DNA of 64,000 nt from Gillisia lutea (lineage in GTDB: Bacteria > Bacteroidota > Bacteroidia > Flavobacteriales > Flavobacteriaceae), in assembly GCF_021568705.1 (NCBI RefSeq), contig NZ_JAKGTH010000011.1, positions 248,001 through 312,000 of the forward strand, read 5' to 3'. Position 1 is the first letter of the stretch. The number at the start of each line of letters is the position of its first letter. The notes under the pieces are model-generated. The model was not told where the DNA came from. It did not search any database and saw nothing but the letters and a program-made list of their open reading frames with translations. A program made the translations under genes and the position numbers. Shown one piece after another: positions 1-7,944 of the stretch.

Positions 1-1
1 A

Positions 2-610
2 GTGTATCAGGGTTACGATTCTAATTGCACCGACTTAAGTATTCTTGAGGTTAGTGGTGGAAGTGGAGAGTACACTTATGAATGGAGCACAGGTGAAACA
101 ACTCAGAATATCAATGTTTGTCCAACAGAGACTACAGAATATACTATTATAGTAACCGATACAAATGGATGTAGTATTGAAGGTGTTGTAATAGTAAATG
201 TAGAAGATGTTTCTTGTGGAGAAGGGCGATGGAACCAAAAAGTACAAGTTTGTTACAAAGGAAAATCACTTTGTGTTTCTAAATATGCCGTACCAGCACT
301 TTTAAGACATGGAGGTAAATTGGGTTCATGCGATGATAGTGGTGCTGATGTTGTAATAGAAAGAGTAGTGGCATTTCCTAATCCAACCAGAGGGCATACC
401 ACAGTTAGAATAACAGGAAGTGTGAATACGCAAGCCAATCTTTTAGTATACGATTTCAGAGGAAATGTGGTGCTGCATCAAAGAGTACACCTTAAAAATG
501 GTGTTACTGATGCTCGTATAAATCTAGGAAGATACCGTACCGGTCTTTACTTTGTAAAGGTTAAAGGTGATAACTTTGAAAGTGAAGTATTGAAAGTATT
601 GAAATATTAA
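2..610 (+). CDS. C-terminal part of a secreted protein with type IX sorting domain (5' end outside window)
   Basis: The frame is open to the left edge, so only about 200 C-terminal residues are seen. The first part is a beta-rich PKD/SprB-like repeat (SGGSGEYTYEWSTGETT, then TTEYTIIVTDTNGC), common in large flavobacterial adhesins and surface enzymes. A short Cys-containing linker follows (KVQVCYKGKSLCVS). The last ~80 residues form a type A sorting domain of the type IX secretion system: they open with FPNPTRG, contain the LLVYDFRGNVV strand and the GLYFVKV strand, and end in the basic LKVLKY. The protein is therefore expected to cross the outer membrane by the PorSS/T9SS and be anchored or released at the surface. 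Its catalytic or binding part lies outside the window, so no function is given. Confidence 0.85.
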   Translation: MYQGYDSNCTDLSILEVSGGSGEYTYEWSTGETTQNINVCPTETTEYTIIVTDTNGCSIEGVVIVNVEDVSCGEGRWNQKVQVCYKGKSLCVSKYAVPALLRHGGKLGSCDDSGADVVIERVVAFPNPTRGHTTVRITGSVNTQANLLVYDFRGNVVLHQRVHLKNGVTDARINLGRYRTGLYFVKVKGDNFESEVLKVLKY

Positions 611-630
611 AAAACCATTCTAATAAACTA

Positions 631-664
631 AAAAGGGTGTCTTACATGAGACACCCTTTTTTTA
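631..664 (+). terminator. Rho-independent terminator after the T9SS cargo gene
   Basis: A perfect 12-bp stem (AAAAGGGTGTCT / AGACACCCTTTT) with a 6-nt loop is followed by a T run, 20 bp after the stop codon. The A run on the other side would let it work also for proA, which converges on it. Confidence 0.88.
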
Positions 665-685
665 TTCTATAATATCTAGAGTTTA

Positions 686-1885
686 TTATTCCCTAATATG
701 CCCATCACCAAGCACATAATATTTATTGGTTACCAATTGTTTTAATCCAAGTGGACCACGGTGGTGGAGTTTATCGGTACTAATTGCAAGTTCTGCACCA
801 ACGCCCATTTGTCCGCCATCGGTAAAGCGAGTAGAGGCGTTATGATATACAGCTGCACTGTCTACTTGTTGCATAAATTCGGCGGCTTCCTCTTTATCTT
901 TTGTGATAATTACGGCAGAGTGCCCTCCAGAATATTTATTGATCTTATCTATAGCTTTTTCAAGACCGGAAGTAGTTCCCAGAACGATCTTCATCGCCAG
1001 AAATTCTTCGTACCATGTATCTTCATTAGGGATTAATGTTTCCTCTTTTAATACCTTTTGAGCTTCATCATTTACCAAAATATCAACCTTATGCTTCTTC
1101 AGCATTTCTTGTAATTCCTTCAGCTTATTTTCATAATCCGGAAGTTGAGTATCAATCAATACTTTGTCTAACGCATTACAGCCGGAGATCTTATCGGTCT
1201 TAGCATTTAATATCACTTTTTTGGCCGTGTCAAAATCTGCATCCTTAGATACATATAAGAAATTGTTTCCTCTTCCACTTATTAATACTGCACAGGTAGC
1301 ATTCTCTTTCACAAAGCCAATCAGTTTTTCACCACCACGAGGTACAATAAGATCCAGTTTTTCAGGCGGATTCTTTAAAAATTCTCTGGTGTCGGCTCTG
1401 TTCATATTCATAAGTCGAATCCAATCGGTCTCCAAACCATTATCTTTCAAGGCCTCATGCCAGCAAGCTTCTAATATCTTATTACTATTAAAGGCTTCTT
1501 TTCCACCTTTCAGAAGAATCTTATTATTTGCTTTAAAGGCAAGAACCGCTGCTTCAATAGTTACATCCGGTCTGGATTCATAGATAATCATGATAGTTCC
1601 AAAAGGAGCGGTTTTATTGGTAATATCCAATCCGCTGTCCAGAACTCTATGAGAAATGGTTTGTCCCACAGGATCTTCCTGCTGCATAACTTCCTTTACC
1701 GATTGTATCATGTCATCTACTTTCTTATCGTTTACGATCAATCTATCGTACATGGCGCCTTCATTTTCTCCAAAGGCTTCTAAGTCCTGCTTATTAGCTT
1801 CAATTATTTGTGCACGTTTTTCATCTAAGATATTGATCATAGATTGTAACACGTTATTTTTTATATCTGTTTTTATCAACTTCAT
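686..1885 (-). CDS. proA: Glutamate-5-semialdehyde dehydrogenase (gamma-glutamyl phosphate reductase)
   Basis: Second step of proline synthesis from glutamate: NADPH-dependent reduction of gamma-glutamyl phosphate to glutamate semialdehyde in the cytosol. The protein is 399 residues, close to the usual 400-420. It has the aldehyde dehydrogenase fold with IIYESRPDVT near residue 100, the VPRGGEKLI segment near 181, and the catalytic Cys in SGCNALD (about Cys236). The end (GPLGLKQLVTNKYYVLGDGHIRE) is the normal C-terminus of the family. It lies 45 bp downstream of proB as the last gene of a proC-proB-proA operon. Identification is secure. Confidence 0.96.
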   Translation of the reverse strand: MKLIKTDIKNNVLQSMINILDEKRAQIIEANKQDLEAFGENEGAMYDRLIVNDKKVDDMIQSVKEVMQQEDPVGQTISHRVLDSGLDITNKTAPFGTIMIIYESRPDVTIEAAVLAFKANNKILLKGGKEAFNSNKILEACWHEALKDNGLETDWIRLMNMNRADTREFLKNPPEKLDLIVPRGGEKLIGFVKENATCAVLISGRGNNFLYVSKDADFDTAKKVILNAKTDKISGCNALDKVLIDTQLPDYENKLKELQEMLKKHKVDILVNDEAQKVLKEETLIPNEDTWYEEFLAMKIVLGTTSGLEKAIDKINKYSGGHSAVIITKDKEEAAEFMQQVDSAAVYHNASTRFTDGGQMGVGAELAISTDKLHHRGPLGLKQLVTNKYYVLGDGHIRE

Positions 1886-1930
1886 TTTAAGATTTTTAGT
1901 TTTTCTTATTTCCCTTACTTAATTTTTTGG

Positions 1931-2725
1931 CTACGAGGTAAATTTTGTTCCTACAGGTTTTCCTTCCATAATATCAAGAATGATATTAGGTTTTTTACCA
2001 TTAGCTATATAGGTAGGAATATTTTTACGTGCCGTACTCTTGGCAATTTTAATTTTGGATTCCATTCCTCCGCGGCCTTGACCTTCACCTTTAGTAGATT
2101 CCTGAACATATTTCTCTACATTTTGATCTATCTGAACTTTATTCAGTTTTTCTGAATCGTCATCATCGGGGTGACCTGTGTACAGGCCATCTGTATCACT
2201 AAGAATGATTAGAGAATCGGCATTTATTAGTTCAGCAACTAAACTTGCCAGCTCATCATTATCAGAGAACATAGACATGGTTACCGAAACTGCGTCATCT
2301 TCATTGGCAATTGGAATAATTCCTTCCGATAATAATGATTCGTAGCAATTAATCATATTTTCCCGATGTACGCCAGGAGCAAAATCACGTTTAGTGGCAA
2401 GCACCTGTGCGCAACGCATTCCAAAATCATGGAATATGCTATAGTAATGTCTCATCATTCTAGGCTGACCAACAGAGGAGAACACCTGTCTTCGCATAGA
2501 TTCGTCTTTAATACTGATGTCACCTAATATTTCTTTTCCTGCAATAGCCGAACCTGAAGAAACCAGTACTACTAAAATATCCTGCTCATACAGAATCGAT
2601 ATTTGCTCTACCAGATTTTTCAATACTGGGCCTAAAATACGGTTGTCTTTGTTGGTCATTACATTCGTTCCAACTTTAACAACTATTCTTTTCTTTTCCA
2701 TTTTATTGATATTTTCAGGTATCAT
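1931..2725 (-). CDS. proB: Glutamate 5-kinase
   Basis: Phosphorylates glutamate to gamma-glutamyl phosphate, the committed step of proline synthesis. The amino-acid kinase fold is seen in RIVVKVGTNVMT near the start, VSSGSAIAGKEIL near residue 55, ANEDDAVS near 140 and LSDTDGLYTGHP near 180. At 264 residues it lacks the C-terminal PUA domain of the E. coli enzyme, a short form that is common in Bacteroidota. Two starts are possible: the ATG at 2725, which has an AAGGAAAA stretch ahead of it, or the ATG at 2701, which gives the more usual N-terminus MEKKRIVVKVGT. It begins one base after the proC stop, so translation is probably coupled. Confidence 0.95.
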   Translation of the reverse strand: MIPENINKMEKKRIVVKVGTNVMTNKDNRILGPVLKNLVEQISILYEQDILVVLVSSGSAIAGKEILGDISIKDESMRRQVFSSVGQPRMMRHYYSIFHDFGMRCAQVLATKRDFAPGVHRENMINCYESLLSEGIIPIANEDDAVSVTMSMFSDNDELASLVAELINADSLIILSDTDGLYTGHPDDDDSEKLNKVQIDQNVEKYVQESTKGEGQGRGGMESKIKIAKSTARKNIPTYIANGKKPNIILDIMEGKPVGTKFTS

Positions 2726-2726
2726 T

Positions 2727-3536
2727 TTATTTGTTTTCCTTTCCTAATTCTACAGCTCTGTCGAATGCTGCATAGGCGGCTTCTTTAATAAGTTCCTTTA
2801 CATTGTTATCTTCCATTGAATCTAAGGCAGCTCTGGTCGTTCCACCTTTTGAAGCCACTCTGTCCATCCAGGTGTTTGGAGAAAGATCAGACTGATTAAA
2901 GAGCTCAACCGCACCTTCAAAAGTTTGTGAAACCAGGACTTTTGAATCGTTTGCTGAAAATCCCATTTTAAGCGCCGCTTCTAACATAGACTGCATGAAA
3001 TAGAACACATACGCCGGTCCGCTTCCAGATATTCCTGTAGAGGCATCTATATAATTCTCATTTTCCACTCTAATAGATTCTCCAGTGGTATCTAGTAAAT
3101 TACGCACTGTGAGCAATTCTATACGGGATACCTCTTTAGATTCGGTATATGAAGTAACTCCTTTTCCTACCTGTGCAGGGAGGTTAGGCATAGATCGTAC
3201 TACTTTTTTAACCCCAAGAGAATTTTGGATCTTGTTAATGGTAACTCCCGCCATTATTGAAACGAAAATTTGATCCTGATGAACCAAAGGTTTGATCTCT
3301 TCAAATAAGGAATCGCAGTGATAAGGTTTTACACCTATAAATACTATATCGGCATTGGGTAGACAATCTTCAATATTATCGTATACATCGAAGTGGGAAA
3401 GTTTGCTCAAAGACACTACTAAATCTGGAGATTTATCATAGATCATTAATTTGTGTCTGCTCAAGAGGTCAGATTTCGCCATGCCTTCTGCATAGGTTAA
3501 TCCCATATTTCCTGCTCCAATTACTAATACTCTCAT
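2727..3536 (-). CDS. proC: Pyrroline-5-carboxylate reductase
   Basis: Last step of proline synthesis: NAD(P)H-dependent reduction of pyrroline-5-carboxylate to proline. The Rossmann motif VLVIGAGNMGLTYAEGM is at the N-terminus, and the family signature ISGSGPAYVFYFMQSMLEAALKMG lies near residues 170-193. The AALDSMEDN and ELGKEN ends are also typical. Length 269 matches the family. It is the first gene of the operon; the 407-bp region upstream holds its probable promoter (a TAATTTTA core at 3554-3547 on the minus strand) and a 17-bp inverted repeat at 3566-3582. Confidence 0.95.
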   Translation of the reverse strand: MRVLVIGAGNMGLTYAEGMAKSDLLSRHKLMIYDKSPDLVVSLSKLSHFDVYDNIEDCLPNADIVFIGVKPYHCDSLFEEIKPLVHQDQIFVSIMAGVTINKIQNSLGVKKVVRSMPNLPAQVGKGVTSYTESKEVSRIELLTVRNLLDTTGESIRVENENYIDASTGISGSGPAYVFYFMQSMLEAALKMGFSANDSKVLVSQTFEGAVELFNQSDLSPNTWMDRVASKGGTTRAALDSMEDNNVKELIKEAAYAAFDRAVELGKENK

Positions 3537-3943
3537 TCTATTCTTTTAAAATTAATATAAACGTCGATCAGCTGTTCTGATCATTATTTGTCTATATAGG
3601 CGCAAAGACTATGCGAGGCCAGGTTTTATTCCAAAAGATTTAAAAATGCAGAGTATTTCTAATTTATTTCTTTGTCTTCATATAGAAAAGGATGGGTGCT
3701 CTATACTGTAAGTATATCGAAAAACATGATGTTCCCTTAGAGTAGGACTCATAGGAGCTACGAGAGATAGGTAATGTTAGGTTTATAGGTAAGAATAGTT
3801 AAGATATAAAATGCTACAAGCCGCCCGAATTGTAATGATTTTTATTTTTAATTATTTTAACATCGCAAATTGTCTATATGGCGGAATTCTGCAATTATGG
3901 CAGTTTTAGTGTGGATTCTGTCAACCAGTCTACTATAATTTCA
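3537..3943. other. Intergenic region of 407 bp between proC and the stress island
   Basis: No open frame of useful length and no RNA gene is recognised. Near proC there is a perfect inverted repeat GATCAG-CTGTT-CTGATC (3566-3582) that overlaps the expected -33 position of a proC promoter whose core would be TAATTTTA (3554-3547, minus strand). Two similar 19-bp stretches built on TTGTCTATAT (3587-3605 and 3868-3886) occur in direct orientation. Either could be an operator, but nothing confirms this. Confidence 0.4.
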
Positions 3944-4366
3944 TTAATTAAGTTGTTTTAGTAGGGGAGTGCTGTACCGAATAATTCTAAATTTTAATTC
4001 TTCAAATTTCTCGGAGTCTTCTATCATCCAATTTGACAATTTTTTATGCCAACTCCTGTAAAAGGTATCACAACCTATGTCTTCACATTCCATCATTCCA
4101 CTTAGGTCATTTTTATGATGGCGAACCGCTAAAGTGAGATCTATCTTATCGGTATGAAGCTCTTCAAGCTTACTTTGAAACATTTGTAGTTTTTCGAACA
4201 TATTTGGAATATCCTGTTCAAAAATATTAGCACTTAATAAGTTCTTGTAAAATAGAAGTTCTTCCAAACTGGCCTGCAATACTTCATCCCAAAGAAGAAC
4301 ATCTTTTTGAAGATCTTCAATGCTTTGCTCATTGTAAGATTTGTTAAGAAGTTTAGAATCTGACAT
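3944..4366 (-). CDS. Small helical protein, member of an island paralog trio
   Basis: No known family is recognised. The 140 residues are almost entirely predicted alpha-helix, with no signal peptide or membrane segment. It is a paralog of the proteins at 6079-6477 and, more distantly, 5590-6039. The shared core runs LQKDVLLWDEVLQASLEELL, then a SANIFEQDIPNMFEKLQMFQSKLEEL stretch matching SSDIFEPSLPNLFEKLQLFLNKLES in the 6079 protein. It is the last gene of a likely five-gene operon read from the promoter at 6494-6542; the gap to the preceding gene is 98 bp, the largest in the operon, so a separate promoter is possible. A structural or adaptor role is only a guess. Confidence 0.75.
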   Translation of the reverse strand: MSDSKLLNKSYNEQSIEDLQKDVLLWDEVLQASLEELLFYKNLLSANIFEQDIPNMFEKLQMFQSKLEELHTDKIDLTLAVRHHKNDLSGMMECEDIGCDTFYRSWHKKLSNWMIEDSEKFEELKFRIIRYSTPLLKQLN

Positions 4367-4464
4367 GGCAATTAATTGTTTAATTATACATCAGTTTGCT
4401 TGAAGAATTGACTATGTTTAAGATACTATTTTTTCAGTCAATTTCATAAAATACGCGGTGGAAA

Positions 4465-5088
4465 TTAAGGTATAAGATCTTCTTTTTTTAATTGAGAAAG
4501 CAAAAGTTTTACATAGCTATGTACGGTGCTCTGTAAATTTTTAGGGTTGTGTAAATTAATGGCACCTCTCCATACTAATTCCCCGTTCCCTTTAGTAGTA
4601 AGATGATACAGGCCGGTTTCGGTATGAAATACCTTGTATGACTGTTCACTGTTATCACCATAAAAGATATCCTGGTTACTCAAATAGTCATCTTTGAAAC
4701 TATGAAATTCCCTGTTAAAATTTTTATAGGCATGTTTCGCCGTAATCCTGTTTTCTACGCGATTGATCTTACTTATAAGTACCGCATCATAGTTATTTTC
4801 CTTGAGTATAAGTTTTAGTTGTTCCAGTTCCCATTCCGATTTCTGATAAATGGTAAATAGCGGATCGAAGAACTCATAACTTTGCACGGCCATTATATTC
4901 TTTTTCTTAAATGCCTGCTGTAATTTATCTTCAAAAGATTTTCTGGCTTCATGATTGGAGGTAATACCAATTACAAGTATTTTTTTTAACTCGGGTGTTT
5001 CATTTAGTGTGGGTTTATAAGAATCTATCATGCGAGAGGAACTACATCCTGCAGCGATGAATAAAACTAGGAGCAATGCATATTTCAT
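4465..5088 (-). CDS. Putative lipoprotein
   Basis: The N-terminus MKYALLLVLFIAAGC is a lipoprotein signal with the lipidated Cys at residue 15. The mature part has an opening beta-alpha unit (LKKILVIGITSNHEARKSFEDKLQQAFKKKNI), then a segment with NYDAVLISKINRVENRI, and ends in a helical VHSYVKLLLSQLKKEDLIP. This resembles the overall plan of periplasmic or outer-membrane lipoproteins of the DUF4136/LpoB-like fold, but I cannot name a family. Its start overlaps the stop of the flavodoxin-like gene by 4 bp, so the two are translated together. It probably sits in the inner leaflet of the outer membrane. Confidence 0.75.
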   Translation of the reverse strand: MKYALLLVLFIAAGCSSSRMIDSYKPTLNETPELKKILVIGITSNHEARKSFEDKLQQAFKKKNIMAVQSYEFFDPLFTIYQKSEWELEQLKLILKENNYDAVLISKINRVENRITAKHAYKNFNREFHSFKDDYLSNQDIFYGDNSEQSYKVFHTETGLYHLTTKGNGELVWRGAINLHNPKNLQSTVHSYVKLLLSQLKKEDLIP

Positions 5089-5588
5089 TTGGTTCTATTT
5101 AAAATCTTATCAACCCTTAAAATGATCTCTTCTGTATATTCAGGTATCTTTTCTTTAATGGATTCTCCGGAAATTGCGTCTATTCCTTCAACATCGGGAT
5201 CGCCAGAAGTTGATAACACTACTAATTTGTCTTGTTTTCCTTTAGATTCTTTCAAAAATTCCATAACATTTTTAGAGGGAGTCCAGTATTGCCAGGAATT
5301 TAAAATAACTACTGCATCCCATTTTTCCAGATTAACAGAAAACAAACTATACACATCGATCACCTTTATATAAATATCCTCATCTTTATAATGGTCTACC
5401 ACGCCATTTACCACAGCCGTTTTTAGCTCACTGCCTTGTGTAGCAATAAGAAGTTTAGTTTCCAGTTTCGGGCTATTAACATAATAAGGAACACTTTGCG
5501 TCTTGGTATGGGAAAAATAATACCACACAACAACACCCAGTACCCCTAAAATTATAATGATCAGTATTTTATTTAAGTGCTTTAGCAT
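5085..5588 (-). CDS. Membrane-anchored flavodoxin-like protein
   Basis: One membrane segment (about residues 8-26, IIIILGVLGVVVWYYF) is followed by a soluble domain that reads like a flavodoxin fold: a first strand LLIATQGSELKTAVVNGVV, a middle strand KWDAVVILNSWQYW, and KLVVLSTSGDPDVEGIDAISG. Similar domains bind FMN or only keep the fold; the phosphate-binding loop (ATQGSELK) is not a classical TxTGxT, so cofactor binding is uncertain. The charge pattern suggests that the domain faces the periplasm. The gene lies one base after the preceding helical protein and overlaps the lipoprotein gene by 4 bp. A redox or envelope role in the stress response is inference. Confidence 0.7.
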   Translation of the reverse strand: MLKHLNKILIIIILGVLGVVVWYYFSHTKTQSVPYYVNSPKLETKLLIATQGSELKTAVVNGVVDHYKDEDIYIKVIDVYSLFSVNLEKWDAVVILNSWQYWTPSKNVMEFLKESKGKQDKLVVLSTSGDPDVEGIDAISGESIKEKIPEYTEEIILRVDKILNRTK

Positions 5589-5589
5589 A

Positions 5590-6039
5590 CTATTTTAATA
5601 ACCTTTTTTGTTTTAAATGTTTAAGTGCCTGGGATACCGTGGCAAAGATCTCTTTCTTCATTTTATTATAAACTTCGGTGAAACTATTTACTTCCTGTAG
5701 TAAGTTACGATGTTCTTCCTTATAAGCCCTCTCCTTTGCCGGTTCATCTTTTAAATCTACCAGCACTTCAATACCATTTTTATGGTTCTGAACATCCTTT
5801 AAAAGCGTGTCTACTTTCTTTTCTGAAGTGGTAAGCTGGTCGATGAGTACTTTAACCTGTGGGAATAAATTAGATTCTATAATTGGAAGTGTATATTCTT
5901 TCAGCATGTCTTTAAAAAAAAGATGCTCATCCTTAATGAATTTCATTTCTGAGATCCATTGATTGGTGGTGTGGTCCATTTCATCTGCACTTTTCCATTC
6001 CACATAACGAAATTTACTGGTGTTCTTTTTCATGATCAA
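5590..6039 (-). CDS. Small helical protein, divergent member of the paralog trio
   Basis: 149 residues, rich in Lys and Glu, predicted to be helical throughout and to form a coiled-coil bundle. No known domain. It shares with its two neighbours the pattern of an opening TxxWxxEMxFxxDEHLFFKDML helix, then a P-containing turn (TLPIIESNLFPQVKVLIDQL), and a third helix with a VQNHKNG stretch that matches AVRHHKNDL in the protein at 3944-4366. It is the second gene of the operon led by the gene at 6079-6477. The start is probably the second Met (MKKNTSKF) or the first; both fit. Function unknown. Confidence 0.72.
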   Translation of the reverse strand: MIMKKNTSKFRYVEWKSADEMDHTTNQWISEMKFIKDEHLFFKDMLKEYTLPIIESNLFPQVKVLIDQLTTSEKKVDTLLKDVQNHKNGIEVLVDLKDEPAKERAYKEEHRNLLQEVNSFTEVYNKMKKEIFATVSQALKHLKQKRLLK

Positions 6040-6078
6040 AGTTTTAATATAATTGATACTTATTTTGAATAGCCTGTT

Positions 6079-6477
6079 TTAAGATTTCTTGAGAAGATCT
6101 ATGGTACTGTTATAAATGTCTATTTTAAAATCGGAGAACCTTTCCACAAAATACCGCTGCTGTTTTCTAAGTTTAATATGATGTGCCCTATAAAGGGAGA
6201 TAGAATCTTTATTATTAAACTGGGCAAGTTCTTCTATTGCCACATCTAGTTTTTCTTTTGAATTTCTGAAACTCTCCAGCTTATTAAGAAAGAGCTGTAA
6301 TTTTTCGAATAGATTGGGAAGGCTTGGCTCAAAGATATCTGATGACAAGAAACTTTCAAGAAAGTCTATTTCTTCTGTGGCCAAATGGAGTTCACTTTTC
6401 CATTTAGCTACATCATTTAAATATTTAGTACTTACACCATTATTGGAGGAAGTGCTGTTTGAAGCTGAAGTTCCCAT
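6079..6477 (-). CDS. Small helical protein, first gene of the paralog operon
   Basis: 132 residues, no signal peptide. A Ser/Thr/Asn-rich N-terminus of about 17 residues is followed by helices. The region from YLNDVAKWKSELHLATEEI to PNLFEKLQLFLNKLESF is clearly related to the protein at 3944-4366 and marks an ancient duplication. It is the first gene after an FNR-like promoter whose predicted transcript starts 17 bp ahead of the ATG. The family is not recognised; four-helix-bundle scaffold or metal/cofactor-free regulator are open possibilities. Confidence 0.78.
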   Translation of the reverse strand: MGTSASNSTSSNNGVSTKYLNDVAKWKSELHLATEEIDFLESFLSSDIFEPSLPNLFEKLQLFLNKLESFRNSKEKLDVAIEELAQFNNKDSISLYRAHHIKLRKQQRYFVERFSDFKIDIYNSTIDLLKKS

Positions 6478-6493
6478 AATAGTCCTACTTTAA

Positions 6494-6542
6494 TTTTTCT
6501 AAATTAAAGATTCGATACAGCAATTAAAATGACAATTATCAG
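6494..6542 (-). promoter_or_regulatory. FNR-like class II promoter for the helical-trio operon
   Basis: Read on the minus strand: inverted repeat CTGATAATTGTCAT (6542-6529), then 22 bp, then core TAATTTAG (6506-6499). The repeat centre is 29.5 bp from the first core base, as in the eight other sites of the island. Predicted transcription start near 6494, 17 bp ahead of the ATG at 6477. Confidence 0.82.
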
Positions 6543-6569
6543 CTTGTTAAAATGAAATCGCAACCCGGT

Positions 6570-7943
6570 TTAGAACTTCAGGTTAACAACCTCATTAAGA
6601 TGTGGGAGATAAACGGGCCAATTGTAGGTATCCTTTATTTTTACTCGAAGCGTATCCCTTGCCATTTCTTCTCCATGTATTAAAAATATCTTTTGAGGTG
6701 TATTTTGTATGTTGCTTAACCAGGAAAGCAGTTCCTGCTGATCGGCATGTGCCGATAAACTTTCTATCTGGCGAACTATAGCTTTTACCTTATAATATTT
6801 CCCGGCAATTTTAATTTCATGCTGGCCTTCCTGCAGCTGCCTTCCTCTAGTACCCTCTGCCTGGTAACCCACCAGAAGTACGGTATTTTCAGGTTCTTCT
6901 AATGCGTAGCGTAAATAGGTTAACACTCTACCGCCAGTTACCATCCCACTTCCTGCAATCACAACTTTTGGGCGGGGATCATCTATAGTGTTCCAGGTGT
7001 CTCTATAGGAGGTAATTATGTTGAAATGATGTTTCATGGCTTTGTATTCGGAAAGACTTAGTTTGTGCCAGGAGCTGAAGGCCTCAAATACTTCAAGCAC
7101 CTCGTTTCCCATAGGGCTATCTACAAAAATTGGAATATTGGGTATCAGGTTTTTCTTATAAAGTTGCCACAGTTTATACATCAAGGTTTGAAGCCTTTCT
7201 ACGGCAAAACTTGGGATTATTAAATTTCCCCTTTTTTGAATAGTATTCTTAATAGCATCAATTAAAATATTATCGGCATCATCTTCAGCATGTAACTTAT
7301 TACCATACGTACTTTCCATAAAAATAAAATCGGCGCTTTCAGGTTTTTTAGGGGCTTCCAGTAAAGCATCGTTTTTCCTGCCTATATCTCCAGAGAAAAC
7401 AAACCGCTTTCCGAAGATATCCAGTTCAATAAAGGTAGAACCTATTATATGGCCATTCATTATAAACCTATATCGAATGTCTTTAGTAGCGGTATACCAG
7501 GTGTCTATTTCAGCAGATTCGAAATAACCTATAGTTCTTTTAGCATCTTCAACATTGTAAATTGGCAATGCCGGATCATGAATAGTATAACCTTCTTCAT
7601 TTGCATTTTCGGCATACTCTTCCTGGATCTTGGCACTATCCATTATAATTATTGTAGCAATTGCCAGGGTAGGAGCGGTAGCACGAACCGGGTTGTTATA
7701 ACCTTGAAGAACGAGTTTTGGCAGGTAGGCGGTATGGTCTAAATGCCCATGAGTGAGAAGTACCAGATCAATATTTTCTGGTGGAAAAGGAAAAGGTTCC
7801 CAGTTTAACTTGCGCAACTTTTTAAGTCCCTGAAACATCCCACAATCTATAAGGATGTTATAGTTGGGGGTTTCAATCAGAAATTTTGAACCTGTAACGG
7901 TTCCTGCAGCTCCTAAAAAATGTATTTTAACAGTTGTACTCAT
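6570..7943 (-). CDS. Beta-CASP metallo-beta-lactamase ribonuclease-like protein
   Basis: A metal-dependent RNase of the CPSF-73/beta-CASP group (COG1236 type), expected to cut RNA in the cytosol. Motif 1 (FLGAAGTVTGSKFLI) is at the start. The zinc motif HGHLDH is at residues 65-70, motif 3 at NGHIIGST, and motif 4 at FSGDIGRKN. The beta-CASP part shows PSFAVERLQTLMY, VDSPMGNEV and AGSGMVTGGRVL, then LSAHADQQELLSWL and FLIHGE at the C-terminus. All metal ligands appear present. 457 residues is normal. It follows the ATP-cone/nuclease gene by one base, so the two are almost surely co-translated, and the operon begins with a universal stress gene. RNA turnover during stress is the likely role. 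Confidence 0.88.
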   Translation of the reverse strand: MSTTVKIHFLGAAGTVTGSKFLIETPNYNILIDCGMFQGLKKLRKLNWEPFPFPPENIDLVLLTHGHLDHTAYLPKLVLQGYNNPVRATAPTLAIATIIIMDSAKIQEEYAENANEEGYTIHDPALPIYNVEDAKRTIGYFESAEIDTWYTATKDIRYRFIMNGHIIGSTFIELDIFGKRFVFSGDIGRKNDALLEAPKKPESADFIFMESTYGNKLHAEDDADNILIDAIKNTIQKRGNLIIPSFAVERLQTLMYKLWQLYKKNLIPNIPIFVDSPMGNEVLEVFEAFSSWHKLSLSEYKAMKHHFNIITSYRDTWNTIDDPRPKVVIAGSGMVTGGRVLTYLRYALEEPENTVLLVGYQAEGTRGRQLQEGQHEIKIAGKYYKVKAIVRQIESLSAHADQQELLSWLSNIQNTPQKIFLIHGEEMARDTLRVKIKDTYNWPVYLPHLNEVVNLKF

Positions 7944-7944
7944 T

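Noticed and set aside
4381-4394. A possible tenth island site, TAATTATACATCAG, ahead of the gene at 3944-4366
   Set aside because: Only one half fits, and at the island spacing the core would fall inside the coding region. The gene is more simply read from the operon promoter at 6494-6542.
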